DNA of 64,000 nucleotides from an uncultured Bacilli bacterium (GCA_910580185.1 CAJTWC010000007.1:1-64000); one strand, 5' to 3'; counted from the first letter of the stretch, positions 42,418 through 52,495 are shown. The notes: generated by a model from the sequence alone, not told the origin. Program-made: numbers and translations.

Positions 42418-43260
42418 TTATTTGCCATTATTTGAAAGTTTATTTTCTTTCTCTAGTTGTTTTAAGCTTTTTTCAGGAGTCGGTAAATTTTCTGGCATTA
42501 TTCCACCATTCTTCTTTATTGTTTCTCTAATATTTTTTCCGATGGAATAATGCGTTTTATTTGCATTATTTTCTCCTTTAATATTATCTCTCTTTAACCT
42601 TGATTCAGTTTGGGTAATACGAAAAAGGTTAGCTGCTAATTCTTCACTACCCATATTATCTAAAATATCTTCTCTATATCTAATTTTTTTTCGTTTAGCA
42701 ATATCGTTTGCTGTTTCGCCATTATATAATCCTTTATATCCATAATTATGAAACTTATCAAAATTTTTAACTCCTACATTTTTTGCAGTTTGATTTAATG
42801 AAAAATTTCCTTTTCTAGTTAAATTTCTTTGATAAAATCTTTTCTCATCCTCCGTTAAATTCTCATATTCTTTTTCTATCAACTCTTGTTTTCTTGTTTG
42901 TATTGTAAAATATGTTTGACCTAAAGCAACGACTTCTTTTTTAGGATCAGCATTTTGTACAATCAAATAGCAAGCATATCTTGACAAACTGTAATCTTCA
43001 ATTTCCCTAATAGAATCCCCAGTTTTAACCATTTTGCCAACATTGGCAAAATGGTCACCAATTTTAATACCACTTTTTTCACAAGAAATTTTAGCTCGGT
43101 TAATAACAGATTCAAACCTACGCCATTGTTTGTATTCTAAAGTTATTTGTAGTTCTCTTGCCAACCAATACTCATTTCCATTTTCATCAATATGTTTAAT
43201 CTCTTCAAACGTATTATAACTAACCTCTTTCTTCTCAATTTCTTTTGATTTAGTAACCAT
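42418..43260 (-). CDS. DinD-like protein (BRO-N type), copy 2
   Basis: 280 aa, paralogue of the gene to its left. The C-terminal two-thirds is highly similar. A 71-nt block is identical in DNA, including synonymous sites (42806-42876 against 41861-41931). The specificity-like region around residues 35-85 differs (RRFESVINRAKISCEKSGI, then DHFANVGKMVKTG). Such a pattern fits recent duplication or gene conversion with divergence where partners would be read. AAAGGAGAAG precedes the ATG. Promoter module copy 3 lies upstream. Confidence 0.8.
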   Translation of the reverse strand: MVTKSKEIEKKEVSYNTFEEIKHIDENGNEYWLARELQITLEYKQWRRFESVINRAKISCEKSGIKIGDHFANVGKMVKTGDSIREIEDYSLSRYACYLIVQNADPKKEVVALGQTYFTIQTRKQELIEKEYENLTEDEKRFYQRNLTRKGNFSLNQTAKNVGVKNFDKFHNYGYKGLYNGETANDIAKRKKIRYREDILDNMGSEELAANLFRITQTESRLKRDNIKGENNANKTHYSIGKNIRETIKKNGGIMPENLPTPEKSLKQLEKENKLSNNGK

Positions 43261-43271
43261 ACTACTACTCT

Positions 43272-43348
43272 TCTCCTTTCTTTTAAGTAATAGCTGCTAC
43301 TATAGCAAAATCTTTTATCGAAAATTAGAAAACTTTGTTGTAAATAAA
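43272..43348 (-). repeat. promoter module copy 3, upstream of dinD copy 2
   Basis: About 77 bp, leftward. CTAATTTTCGAT, extended -10 TGCTATAGT, GCAGCT, then AAAGGAG. The right edge meets the GH25 terminator. Confidence 0.7.
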
Positions 43349-43379
43349 AAAATCATAGATTTTTTTCTATGATTTTTTT
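43346..43379 (-). terminator. terminator of the GH25 gene
   Basis: 13-bp stem AAAAAAATCATAG/CTATGATTTTTTT (43346-43358 with 43367-43379) overlapping the GH25 stop codon. Confidence 0.85.
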
Positions 43380-45819
43380 AATATAAATAATTCATATCAA
43401 CATATCCTCTTATACCATCAAGTGTTGCTTCAGAAGTATATTGCCATAGTGAATGTGGTCCTTTATATCCACAGGATGATGCTCCATAATGTGCAATCCA
43501 GTCTGACTCACCTCGTGCGTAATCCCCGAATCTATTATTAACATGATTTAAGTCAGCATAAATTTTAACTTTATACTTACTACCAACATAAGAACTTACA
43601 TTATTAATATATGTCCTTGCAATATCATCATATTGATTTTTTGATAAAGTATGAGAAGTATTATCAGCGCTTAAATACCAATCTTCTAAATCATAGTATA
43701 TACCAAGTGTTGGATTCAAATTATATTTACTAATAGTATTATTAGTAAAGTTTGCTTCGATATTTGCACCATTAGTAGTATTTGCATAACTAAACAAATA
43801 AATTCCATATGGAATATCTAAACGTTTAACCTCTCTTATATACTCAGATAGCCTTGAGTCTTCAGTATTCCAATATCCTATTCTTAAAATAACTCCATAA
43901 ATACCACTATTAGCAACTTTATTCCAATCTATATCACCTTGATGATAACTTACATCAATTACTCTTGTTTTTTCTTCTGATTTTATAAATTTAAATTTTT
44001 GAGCTTTACTACCATTTTTCTCAAACATTTGGATATTAGCTCCATTATAAGCACTACCATTTGTTACATCTAAATATAATCCATTACAATTAGAAATTAT
44101 ATAAAAATAGCCATCACCTGCATCTTTCATTATCCATTGCTGCGAAATAAGATTATTATTTTCATATAGCTGCAAATTAGTTCCATTAGCTATACCCCAT
44201 CCTGCAACATCAAAAGATTTGCTTAGATCAACTAAACTAATTATCTTATAATAACCATTTTTTAAATATTCTATTTTCCATTTTTGAGCGTTTGTACCAT
44301 TAGATTGAAATAATTGTATATTAGTTCCATTACTTTTATATCCTCCATACAAATCTATTACCTTACTATTATCTAAGGCACTAGCAATTCTATATATACC
44401 ATCCTTAATAAGATTATCACTAATACCACTTGTAGTTGTTTGTAAAACCCATTTTTGAGCATTAGTACCATTAGGAACAAGCAAATTAACATTATTACCA
44501 TTAGTTGTACTAGCATTTGACAAATTAATATACTTGCCATTATTAGCTATTATATAATATATTCCATCTATCTCTTTTATTATCCATTTTTGATTTTCTG
44601 CCCCCGTATATGAATTTATTTGAATATTATTATCTCCACTATATTCTAATCCATAATTATTATCTATATCACACAGTATTGCATAATAACCATCATTTAA
44701 ATACTTTATATACCATTTTTGAGATAGAGAATAATTAAAATCATATATTTGAGCATTACTATTTTCAATTATGTTTCCATTAGTTGGTTCTAATACTTTT
44801 TTAGTATTTATCTTTGACTGAATAAAATAATAACCTGTCTTAATTGATTTTTTACCCTTTTCAACAACGTTCTCAATTTTAAATTGCTGTGCATTACTAC
44901 TATTATTATATGTATATAATTGAATATTAGCCCCATCCGCTACCGAACAATTTTGAACATCTAAAAATAAATTACTGTTTGCTGCAATAATATTATAATA
45001 TCCATTTCCTATCTCTCTTATAATCCATTGTTGAGCTTTTGTACCATTTGAAGAAAATAATTGTACATTTGTATTGTTTGTAGTATATCCACCATAAACA
45101 TCAAACACATAACCAGGGTTTAGATATGATTTTATAGAATAATATCCATTATTTAAATATTCTATATACCATTTTTGTGCATCAGTATCATTATTAGAAT
45201 ACATTTGAATATTATTTCCACTATAAATATTACCGCCTTTTATTTCAATATTCTTATTTTCATTTAATTTTGAAGATATAGTATATAAACCATTTGGTAT
45301 AGTTTTAGTTTTTTCAAAACTTCTTTCTAGATAAAATTTTTGGGCACCAGTTCCATTTGAAGAAAATAATTGAATTGTATTATGATTATTAATCATACCT
45401 CCTTTAACTTCTAAAACGTAATTATTTGAAGAATAAAAGGTATAAGTACCATCATAATTTTGTTTTATATCCCACATTTGTGCAGCAGTATTATTAGTAG
45501 AATACAACTGTATTTTTGAATAATTAGCAAAATATCCATTATAAACATCAAATACATAGTTATTATTCATGGCACTCATTATTGTATACATACCATTTGG
45601 ATTCTTTTTTATATAAAATCTTTGAGCATCTATATTACTAAAAGAATATAATTGTATTTTTGTACCTGAAGAAGCTTTGCAGTCCGTAACATCCAATACA
45701 TAATTTTTATCTAAAGAACTATGTATTGTATAAATACCATCTTCTAAAGCATTTACTTTTATTGTAAATAAGAAAAACATAAATATAATACAAAACAAAA
45801 TTAAGTTTTTTCTTTTCAC
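43378..45819 (-). CDS. secreted GH25 lysozyme with four ricin-type beta-trefoils
   Basis: 813 aa, GTG start. Signal peptide at 1-24. Residues about 25-620 contain twelve (Q/W)-type units (AQRF, AQMW, AQKF and so on), which group as four beta-trefoils of three units each. Each trefoil except the last is closed by a linker such as EKTKTIPNG or EKGKKSIKTG. The C-terminal GH25 domain (about 625-813) has VIDVSYHQGDIDW and the YYDLEDW acidic pair. It hydrolyses peptidoglycan glycan strands; the lectin array probably binds wall or host glycans. It is a single-gene unit between two terminators. Confidence 0.9.
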   Translation of the reverse strand: MKRKNLILFCIIFMFFLFTIKVNALEDGIYTIHSSLDKNYVLDVTDCKASSGTKIQLYSFSNIDAQRFYIKKNPNGMYTIMSAMNNNYVFDVYNGYFANYSKIQLYSTNNTAAQMWDIKQNYDGTYTFYSSNNYVLEVKGGMINNHNTIQLFSSNGTGAQKFYLERSFEKTKTIPNGLYTISSKLNENKNIEIKGGNIYSGNNIQMYSNNDTDAQKWYIEYLNNGYYSIKSYLNPGYVFDVYGGYTTNNTNVQLFSSNGTKAQQWIIREIGNGYYNIIAANSNLFLDVQNCSVADGANIQLYTYNNSSNAQQFKIENVVEKGKKSIKTGYYFIQSKINTKKVLEPTNGNIIENSNAQIYDFNYSLSQKWYIKYLNDGYYAILCDIDNNYGLEYSGDNNIQINSYTGAENQKWIIKEIDGIYYIIANNGKYINLSNASTTNGNNVNLLVPNGTNAQKWVLQTTTSGISDNLIKDGIYRIASALDNSKVIDLYGGYKSNGTNIQLFQSNGTNAQKWKIEYLKNGYYKIISLVDLSKSFDVAGWGIANGTNLQLYENNNLISQQWIMKDAGDGYFYIISNCNGLYLDVTNGSAYNGANIQMFEKNGSKAQKFKFIKSEEKTRVIDVSYHQGDIDWNKVANSGIYGVILRIGYWNTEDSRLSEYIREVKRLDIPYGIYLFSYANTTNGANIEANFTNNTISKYNLNPTLGIYYDLEDWYLSADNTSHTLSKNQYDDIARTYINNVSSYVGSKYKVKIYADLNHVNNRFGDYARGESDWIAHYGASSCGYKGPHSLWQYTSEATLDGIRGYVDMNYLY

Positions 45820-45867
45820 ATTATCACATCCTATTACCTATATTTAGATTATATCATTTTATTACAA

Positions 45868-45919
45868 TAAAAGCGAGTAAATAACACTGAACTATCTATA
45901 CATTTACTCGCGTTTTATT
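45868..45919 (-). terminator. terminator of the CsbB-YfhO-GtrA unit
   Basis: Strong inverted repeat AAAGCGAGTAAAT / ATTTACTCGCGTTTT around a 20-nt loop with one bulged base, T-rich on exit. It lies between the YfhO-GtrA and GH25 genes. Confidence 0.8.
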
Positions 45920-45926
45920 TAATTTT

Positions 45927-48887
45927 TTATAAATTATTATTTTGATTAAAAACAAATATTTTACTAAAAATATAGTTAAATATAGTTATTAAAACTTGTG
46001 CCACTATAGTCCAAATTAAAACCCATTGGTTTGTATTTAATTTTAACAAAGTAACAAAGAACCACATAATTACCATTTCTATCATTAAAGTAAGCACTCT
46101 AGCTCCAAAAAAGTTTATTAATTCTCTCAAAATATTTTTATTTTTACTCTTAAATACAAATATTCTATTAGCTATATATGCAAATGTAACAGCTGCTACC
46201 CATGATATTACAACCGATACTTGGAGTTGGAATGCCTTATTAGCATTAAGTATAGTAAACAATAATCCCCATTTAACAACTAAACTAACCATTGTTGTTA
46301 AAAAACCAACTATTAAATAATTAATAATTTCTTCATATTTTTTATACATTTTGATTATTTTTTCTATTATTACATTTAATAAATCAAACCTTTTATATGT
46401 AAAATTTAACAATATTAATAAAATTATACCTATAGCAGATAATATAGCACCAGCAATAAATCCAGGTGTAATATATGTTAATTCCACATTAACATTTCCA
46501 TTTGGAATTTCTATAGTTATCAAATTATCAGCAAAATTTGATATATTTGTTCTCTTTCCATTAACCTTAGCCTTCCATCCCTTAACATTTGATAAAGTCA
46601 CTAAAAGATTATTTTTAGTATTATCATTTATTTTTATATAAATCTTGTTACCTTTAACATCAAAAGAATTTACTTTTCTATTTATTATTTCGCTCTGTAT
46701 TTCTTTTAATAAATTTAAATCTAAAACATAAAACGATTCTTCTGTTATTGTTAAGTTATTATCAGATGATAATTGAACATAATAATCATTGCCATTTTTA
46801 GGTACATAATATATATTATTTGCTAACCATTTTGAGTATTGTTTATAATACATAGAATTTAAATTAATAATACTATCTGAAAATTCATACCAAGGAATAT
46901 ATGAATATACCATATAATTCCCATCTGGAACCACTAATTTATATTTATGATTATTTTCAGTAATTTCTTCTTTTACATAATCTATTTTTTTATATAAAGT
47001 AACCTTTTTACCATAAAGTTTACTAAAAACTTCATTTTGATACTGAAAAGGATCCTTATACTCTATCTTTTTATTACTATCATATAACATTACTAGTGGA
47101 AAATAATATTCATTCTCATATACATTATTACCATTGCCTGATAAACCATTTAACTTTTTTAACTCAGGTATTTCATATGGTGAAACAAAATATTTAACAC
47201 CTAAAAATGAATCTGCTGCAAGAATTGGTGAATCAGTTAAGTTCATTCTTTCACCTTCCATGCGATGTCCCATATTGTTTAAAAACAATAATTCGTTATT
47301 ACTAGGTGCTGACGTATAACTTTTCATAGACATATAGTTATAATATAAGGATTCATTTAAATTAGCATTTAATTCACTATTATTTTCATAATTTATTTTA
47401 CTATTCAATTCTAAAATTCTATAAACTTCATTAGTATCTTTAATTTTATCAATTAAATTTTCTTGATTGTTAATATATTTAACATAACTATCAACATTTT
47501 CTATTTTATATTGTTTCATTAATAAATTTGTATTACATCCAATTTCAACACAAACTACAATTATTAATAATAACCATATTTTTTTACATTTTTTATTAAA
47601 GTATAATAATAATGCTATTATAAAATTGAAACATATTGAATAAAAGATTATATTATTACTAAATATAGGATTTGCATAATTTAACAGTCCTATGACAATT
47701 GCATATGCAATTGATATATATATATAATATTTATCTTTTTTTATATTTAATTTAGAAAAATATAAAGCTGCGATGAAAATCGGTACAAATACAACAACGT
47801 AAGAAAATCTATACCAATATGTATATACAGTTTTTAATAATGAAAAAGCATATAAGAATGGTTGCCAATAACAAAACAAAAGAGAAATTATTAACGTTAC
47901 TAACAATATTATCTTATTTCGTTTATTTTCCTTTGATAAAAAGAATGATATTAAACCTATTAACACAAATGAACCACAGAATATTGATAACGCACCTTTA
48001 TCACTCGTAGAACCTAAAACATAATAATGAATGGTTGTTAATAGATTACCGTTCATATCTATGTTTAAAGAACTTAAATCAAAGGTCCCTGTACCACCTC
48101 TTAATTGTATTATATTTGGTAAAAATAAAATCGCACTTATAATTACGCCAAGTCCCATAGATATTCCATATAACACTGTTTTATTTATTAATTTACCAAT
48201 ATTTTCTTTTTTAAATATATTTTTATTAGCTAATAAATATTCAACAATAAACCAAAATATTGAAAACAAACAATTTATTCCTCCAGTATACCAATTAAAT
48301 AATATTGAAAGAGCTACTGAAACCGAAAGTAATGTAAACTTATTTTCATTAACAAGTTTATGTATTCCTAATAATATTAAAGGTAACATATATATACCAT
48401 CAAGCCACATTATATTAGAACATTGTGCAATAGTATATTGCATTAAGGCATATGATACAGATAGTAAAATATTAAATTTATTATCTATTTTTTTATTAAA
48501 ACGCTTTGTTAAATATACTGAAAATATCAAAGCCGCAAGAGCCAATTTTAATACTATTATAATATCAAATAAAGCATAAATATTATTAGAGTTAGCAAAT
48601 AGTAATAACAAATTAAATGGTGAACTTAGATAATAGCAAAATAGTCCAAAACCACTTGATCCTAAACCTATATTATAAGAATAATTCAAACTATCAGTTC
48701 CTAGTAATATATTTTTAGCATATCCTAAAAAATCTATGTATTGAATATTTGCATCTCCCCACGTAAATGAACTATTACCAAAAGGTGCAAACCCATTCAT
48801 TTTTAATAACATAAACATTAATAAAAATACAAGAAAAAAAGATATTAAAGGAGCTATTAACTCTTTTTTTAAATTATTTTTTTTCAT
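45927..48887 (-). CDS. YfhO-GtrA fusion: membrane glycosyltransferase joined to sugar-lipid flippase
   Basis: 986 aa. Residues 1 to about 845 form a YfhO protein: many helices, GNSSFTWGDANIQYIDFLGY in the first loop, an extracellular domain (about 480-815), and WKAKVNGKRTNISNF. After one more helix, residues about 860-986 form a complete GtrA domain with four helices (INYLIVGFLTTMVSLVVKW, FAYIANRIFVFKSKN, FNYIFSKIFVF). GtrA flips undecaprenyl-phosphate-sugar outward; YfhO then uses it. The GT2 gene for the donor precedes it by 14 nt. All three steps of teichoic acid glycosylation are thus in two genes. Confidence 0.85.
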   Translation of the reverse strand: MKKNNLKKELIAPLISFFLVFLLMFMLLKMNGFAPFGNSSFTWGDANIQYIDFLGYAKNILLGTDSLNYSYNIGLGSSGFGLFCYYLSSPFNLLLLFANSNNIYALFDIIIVLKLALAALIFSVYLTKRFNKKIDNKFNILLSVSYALMQYTIAQCSNIMWLDGIYMLPLILLGIHKLVNENKFTLLSVSVALSILFNWYTGGINCLFSIFWFIVEYLLANKNIFKKENIGKLINKTVLYGISMGLGVIISAILFLPNIIQLRGGTGTFDLSSLNIDMNGNLLTTIHYYVLGSTSDKGALSIFCGSFVLIGLISFFLSKENKRNKIILLVTLIISLLFCYWQPFLYAFSLLKTVYTYWYRFSYVVVFVPIFIAALYFSKLNIKKDKYYIYISIAYAIVIGLLNYANPIFSNNIIFYSICFNFIIALLLYFNKKCKKIWLLLIIVVCVEIGCNTNLLMKQYKIENVDSYVKYINNQENLIDKIKDTNEVYRILELNSKINYENNSELNANLNESLYYNYMSMKSYTSAPSNNELLFLNNMGHRMEGERMNLTDSPILAADSFLGVKYFVSPYEIPELKKLNGLSGNGNNVYENEYYFPLVMLYDSNKKIEYKDPFQYQNEVFSKLYGKKVTLYKKIDYVKEEITENNHKYKLVVPDGNYMVYSYIPWYEFSDSIINLNSMYYKQYSKWLANNIYYVPKNGNDYYVQLSSDNNLTITEESFYVLDLNLLKEIQSEIINRKVNSFDVKGNKIYIKINDNTKNNLLVTLSNVKGWKAKVNGKRTNISNFADNLITIEIPNGNVNVELTYITPGFIAGAILSAIGIILLILLNFTYKRFDLLNVIIEKIIKMYKKYEEIINYLIVGFLTTMVSLVVKWGLLFTILNANKAFQLQVSVVISWVAAVTFAYIANRIFVFKSKNKNILRELINFFGARVLTLMIEMVIMWFFVTLLKLNTNQWVLIWTIVAQVLITIFNYIFSKIFVFNQNNNL

Positions 48888-48901
48888 ATAATTAAATCCT
48901 C

Positions 48902-49843
48902 CTATTTATTATCTTCTTCTGTTTCTTTAACTATATAAACAGGTCTATTTTTTGTTTCTAAATATGTCTTAGCTAAGTATTGACCGATTATTCCTATGCA
49001 AAATAGTTGTATACCGCTAACAAATAATATAATACATACAAGAGAAGGCCATCCACTTACTGGATCTCCAATTAATACCTTCTTAATAATGATTGCAATT
49101 ATTGCAATAAATGAAATAAAACACATTAAAATACCCAAAAATGCAGATATTGATAAGGGTGCCGTGGTAAACGCAATTATTCCCTCAATGGCATACTTAA
49201 ATAACTTCCAAAAGTTCCACTTAGTTTCACCAGCAACTCTTTCGACATTTTCATATTCCAACCACTTTGTATCGAAACCAACAAAACTAAATAATCCCTT
49301 AGAATATCTATTATATTCCTTCATATTAATTATTGAATCTACCATTTGCCTTGTCATTAATCTATAATCCCTTGCTCCATCTACCATTTCTACTTTGCTC
49401 ATTTTATTTATTAGTTTATAAAAACATCTAGCAAAAAAGGATCTTATTGGTGGCTCTCCTTTGCGAGTAACTCTCCTAGTTCCAACGCAATCATAATTTT
49501 CTTTTATTATATAATTATACATTTTTGGCAATAAAGCAGGTGGATCTTGTAAATCGGCGTCCATCAACGTAACATAATCACCCTTCGATGCTTCTAAACC
49601 TGCAAGCATAGCTGCTTCTTTACCAAAATTTCTTGAAAAAGAAACATATCTAACTTTCTTATCTTTTTTATTTAACTTTTTTATAATGTTTATAGTATTA
49701 TCTCTAGAACCATCATTTACAAAAATATACTCAAAATCAACATAATTCATTTCTTTTTCTATTTTTTTAATTTCTTTATAAAACAAAGGTATTGATTCTT
49801 CTTCATTATAACAAGATACTACAACTGAAATCTTCTTTTTCAT
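48902..49843 (-). CDS. GT2 polyprenyl-phosphate glycosyltransferase (CsbB/GtrB-like)
   Basis: 313 aa. GT-A domain with SCYNEEES, VNDGSRDNT and DADLQD (about 96-101); RVTRKGEPPIRSFFARCFY and VAGETKWNFWKLFKYAIEG are typical of CsbB/GtrB. Two membrane helices close it (about 235-260, 270-295). It should make undecaprenyl-phosphate-sugar for the YfhO-GtrA fusion immediately downstream. AGGTGA precedes the ATG. It starts its own unit, separated from the next operon by a strong terminator. Confidence 0.9.
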   Translation of the reverse strand: MKKKISVVVSCYNEEESIPLFYKEIKKIEKEMNYVDFEYIFVNDGSRDNTINIIKKLNKKDKKVRYVSFSRNFGKEAAMLAGLEASKGDYVTLMDADLQDPPALLPKMYNYIIKENYDCVGTRRVTRKGEPPIRSFFARCFYKLINKMSKVEMVDGARDYRLMTRQMVDSIINMKEYNRYSKGLFSFVGFDTKWLEYENVERVAGETKWNFWKLFKYAIEGIIAFTTAPLSISAFLGILMCFISFIAIIAIIIKKVLIGDPVSGWPSLVCIILFVSGIQLFCIGIIGQYLAKTYLETKNRPVYIVKETEEDNK

Positions 49844-49891
49844 TATTTCACCTCACTACATTAAATATAATTTTATTATAACATAAATAGC

Positions 49892-49921
49892 AAAAAGTAA
49901 TGTATTAATACATTACTTTTT
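49892..49921 (-). terminator. terminator of the ABC exporter-Glf operon
   Basis: Perfect 30-nt inverted repeat AAAAAGTAATGTATT and its complement, overlapping the TAA of the 861-aa glycosyltransferase gene. Confidence 0.85.
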
Positions 49922-52495
49922 TAACTTTAAATATAAATTATTTAGAAAAATGGTTAATCCTTTTGTCATTCTAAAAAATCTAATTCGTTTACCCGCAATT
50001 TCTTTATTATTATAAAATCTCGGATATTTCTTTAATTTATTATCAAATGACTTAAAATTTTTAGTTCCTTTAAAATATTCAGTAACAATAATATATTGCG
50101 TTTTACACATAGGAATTATCATATTTTTTTCTACGTAATCTAATACACTTTGAGGTAAAATATCTTTTTTATTTTCATATTCATTTATTATTCTCATACA
50201 AACTTTCTCGTGTTGTAATACATTTTTCTTAAAAGATTGAGGAGAAACGGATTGACCTTGTCTACCTAAATAATAACTATAAATATCATATGAGTAATAA
50301 GTTACTGTTTTAGCATTTGTAACCCCAATTAAGTTGTATTCCATATCAACATAAAAACAATGCTCATCTATTTTAAAGTTTGCACCTTTTAAAACACTTG
50401 TTTTATAAGTTGACGTATGTAATATTGGACCATTCATTGTATCTCCACCAGAAAAACCATAATTTGGTTCCGCAACATCTTCAAGCCTATACTGAACTCC
50501 TGGAATTAATTCTTCATACAATCTTTTTCTTATAAATTTTCCTGGTACAGAATAATCCTCTATATAATTCGTTAAAACTAAATCAGAATTTTCAGTTTTT
50601 AATTTTTCCATTAATTTATCAAATTCTTCTGTAACATAATAGTCATCGCCATCTAATAATTTAAAATATTTACCTGTTGCGACTTCTAATCCTTTATTAA
50701 TAGTTGACCCATGTCCTCCATTAGGCTTATCTATTACTCTTACGACTGGGCTTCCAGTACCCTTATAATGTTCTTTTACAAATTTACTTATTTTAGCAAC
50801 AGTATCATCTTTAGAGCCATCATTTACAACAAGAATTTCTAAGTCTGATGCATATTTTGACCTTAACAAAGAACAAACTATTTGAATTACAAACTTAGAT
50901 ATATTATATGATGCTATGCTTATAGAAAGAGTTGGCTTTTTCTTAATTGTAGGTATTTCTATATTTTCTTTAGTATTAAAATTTTTAATTAATTCAATAT
51001 CCTTTTTTAGAGATTTTTCGTATGAACAAGTTTTCATAACAGATTCATGCATTTCTTTAGACATTTTTTTGAATAATTTTGGATCATTATATAATTTTTC
51101 AATTAAGTCTGCATACTCCTTATAATTTTCCGTCTCGCAATATGTTCCTATTTTTGGGTCAATGAATTCCTCTGTTCCTATTCCTTTTGATGTAATTACA
51201 ACATTACCACTCATAGCAGCCTCACAAGCAGATACAGCCTGTGTATCAAACCTCGATGCAAATAAACCAATACCATTTTCTTTATGCATTTTAGCTATTT
51301 CACTATGTGTTAAAAATTTTTTATATATATGAACATTTTCAAATTTTTTAAGAGGTTCTAATAATTTATCATGCATCGTTCCATCACCATAAATTGAAAA
51401 TTCCATATCTTTAAAACAATCTCTGTGACTAAGTTCTAAAATTACTCTAACATTTATATCCATAGAGTATGATTTCAAATCATTTTGAGGTCTTATAACA
51501 AAGACTTTTTTTCTTAGTTTTTCATTTTTTTCTTTATAACTAAATAATTTATCATCAACAAAGCAAGGAATTAAATCATAGTTTTTATATTTTATTCCTA
51601 ATAATTTTTCACTATAATTTTTATTCCAATTTGAAGTGAAAACAAATTTAAAATTAGGTCTATTATTATATCTTATTATTCCCTCATCTCTATCTCTAAA
51701 ATCCATTTTATAATATTCAGGAATTTCAAAATTATTTTTAAAATATGGCGCTCCTATTCTATCATAAGCGCGATATAAGGTATCAACACCATGAGAATAT
51801 AAAATAACCTGGGTATTCATAATATCTACTGCATCAAGAATTCTATAATATGTAGGGACAGGAAAATGTATCAATATTTTATCATAATGTTTATCAAGTA
51901 ATAAAAGTCTTATTTGATTATAACCAGTTCTACATACTTTTTGACCTTCAAATTCATAAAATTCTGTTTTATTTATGTATAAATCATTTACCATGGCTAC
52001 ATCAACATTTATTTTATGTTTAGTATATTCTTTAGTTCTAGAATGAATAAAACTACACAAATATTTATTACTATTACTTGGATAACCAGGGCATAAAACC
52101 AATATATTATTTTTAAAATGTTGCTTTATTTCTTCTTCATCTGTAATGTTTATATCATATTTCACACTACTAATAACATATTCAGAAAAAGGTTCGAATG
52201 ATATTCCTATAAAAAAGAATTTTGGAACTTCAGAAATATAACTAGTTGTATTTTGTTCTATTGAATTAACAACTCTAAATTTCCTATTTACTAATTTAAT
52301 ATTACAATCTTCACCCTTTTTTGTTTTTATTAAACTGCTTATTTTAAAATCAGATCTATTAGTAAAAATAGGTTTAGTGAAAATTAATTGTTGTCTTTTA
52401 TTAGTATTATTAACAACAATCATCTTACCTTTTCTCCTTTTTATACTTAACTTCATTGATGTTTTAATATAACAATTACCAATTAAATCCTTCAT
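49913..52495 (-). CDS. two-domain GT4-GT2 glycosyltransferase
   Basis: 860 aa. An N-terminal beta-rich part (about 1-110) is followed by a GT4-like GT-B domain (about 120-520; FVIRPQNDLKSYSMD, SIYGDGTMHDKLLE, GLFASRFDTQAVSACEAA) and a GT2 GT-A domain (about 540-790; SIASYNISKFV, VVNDGSKDDTV, LLDGDDYYV). Two transferase domains on one chain suggest sequential sugar additions in one repeat. ATG at 52495 follows GGGAGG; a TTG four codons earlier is in that site. It follows glf, so one domain may use UDP-galactofuranose. Confidence 0.85.
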   Translation of the reverse strand: MKDLIGNCYIKTSMKLSIKRRKGKMIVVNNTNKRQQLIFTKPIFTNRSDFKISSLIKTKKGEDCNIKLVNRKFRVVNSIEQNTTSYISEVPKFFFIGISFEPFSEYVISSVKYDINITDEEEIKQHFKNNILVLCPGYPSNSNKYLCSFIHSRTKEYTKHKINVDVAMVNDLYINKTEFYEFEGQKVCRTGYNQIRLLLLDKHYDKILIHFPVPTYYRILDAVDIMNTQVILYSHGVDTLYRAYDRIGAPYFKNNFEIPEYYKMDFRDRDEGIIRYNNRPNFKFVFTSNWNKNYSEKLLGIKYKNYDLIPCFVDDKLFSYKEKNEKLRKKVFVIRPQNDLKSYSMDINVRVILELSHRDCFKDMEFSIYGDGTMHDKLLEPLKKFENVHIYKKFLTHSEIAKMHKENGIGLFASRFDTQAVSACEAAMSGNVVITSKGIGTEEFIDPKIGTYCETENYKEYADLIEKLYNDPKLFKKMSKEMHESVMKTCSYEKSLKKDIELIKNFNTKENIEIPTIKKKPTLSISIASYNISKFVIQIVCSLLRSKYASDLEILVVNDGSKDDTVAKISKFVKEHYKGTGSPVVRVIDKPNGGHGSTINKGLEVATGKYFKLLDGDDYYVTEEFDKLMEKLKTENSDLVLTNYIEDYSVPGKFIRKRLYEELIPGVQYRLEDVAEPNYGFSGGDTMNGPILHTSTYKTSVLKGANFKIDEHCFYVDMEYNLIGVTNAKTVTYYSYDIYSYYLGRQGQSVSPQSFKKNVLQHEKVCMRIINEYENKKDILPQSVLDYVEKNMIIPMCKTQYIIVTEYFKGTKNFKSFDNKLKKYPRFYNNKEIAGKRIRFFRMTKGLTIFLNNLYLKLKK

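Noticed and set aside
48031..48579. 182-codon plus-strand frame antisense to the YfhO-GtrA gene
   Set aside because: Shadow of membrane-protein codons; no ribosome site and no family resemblance.
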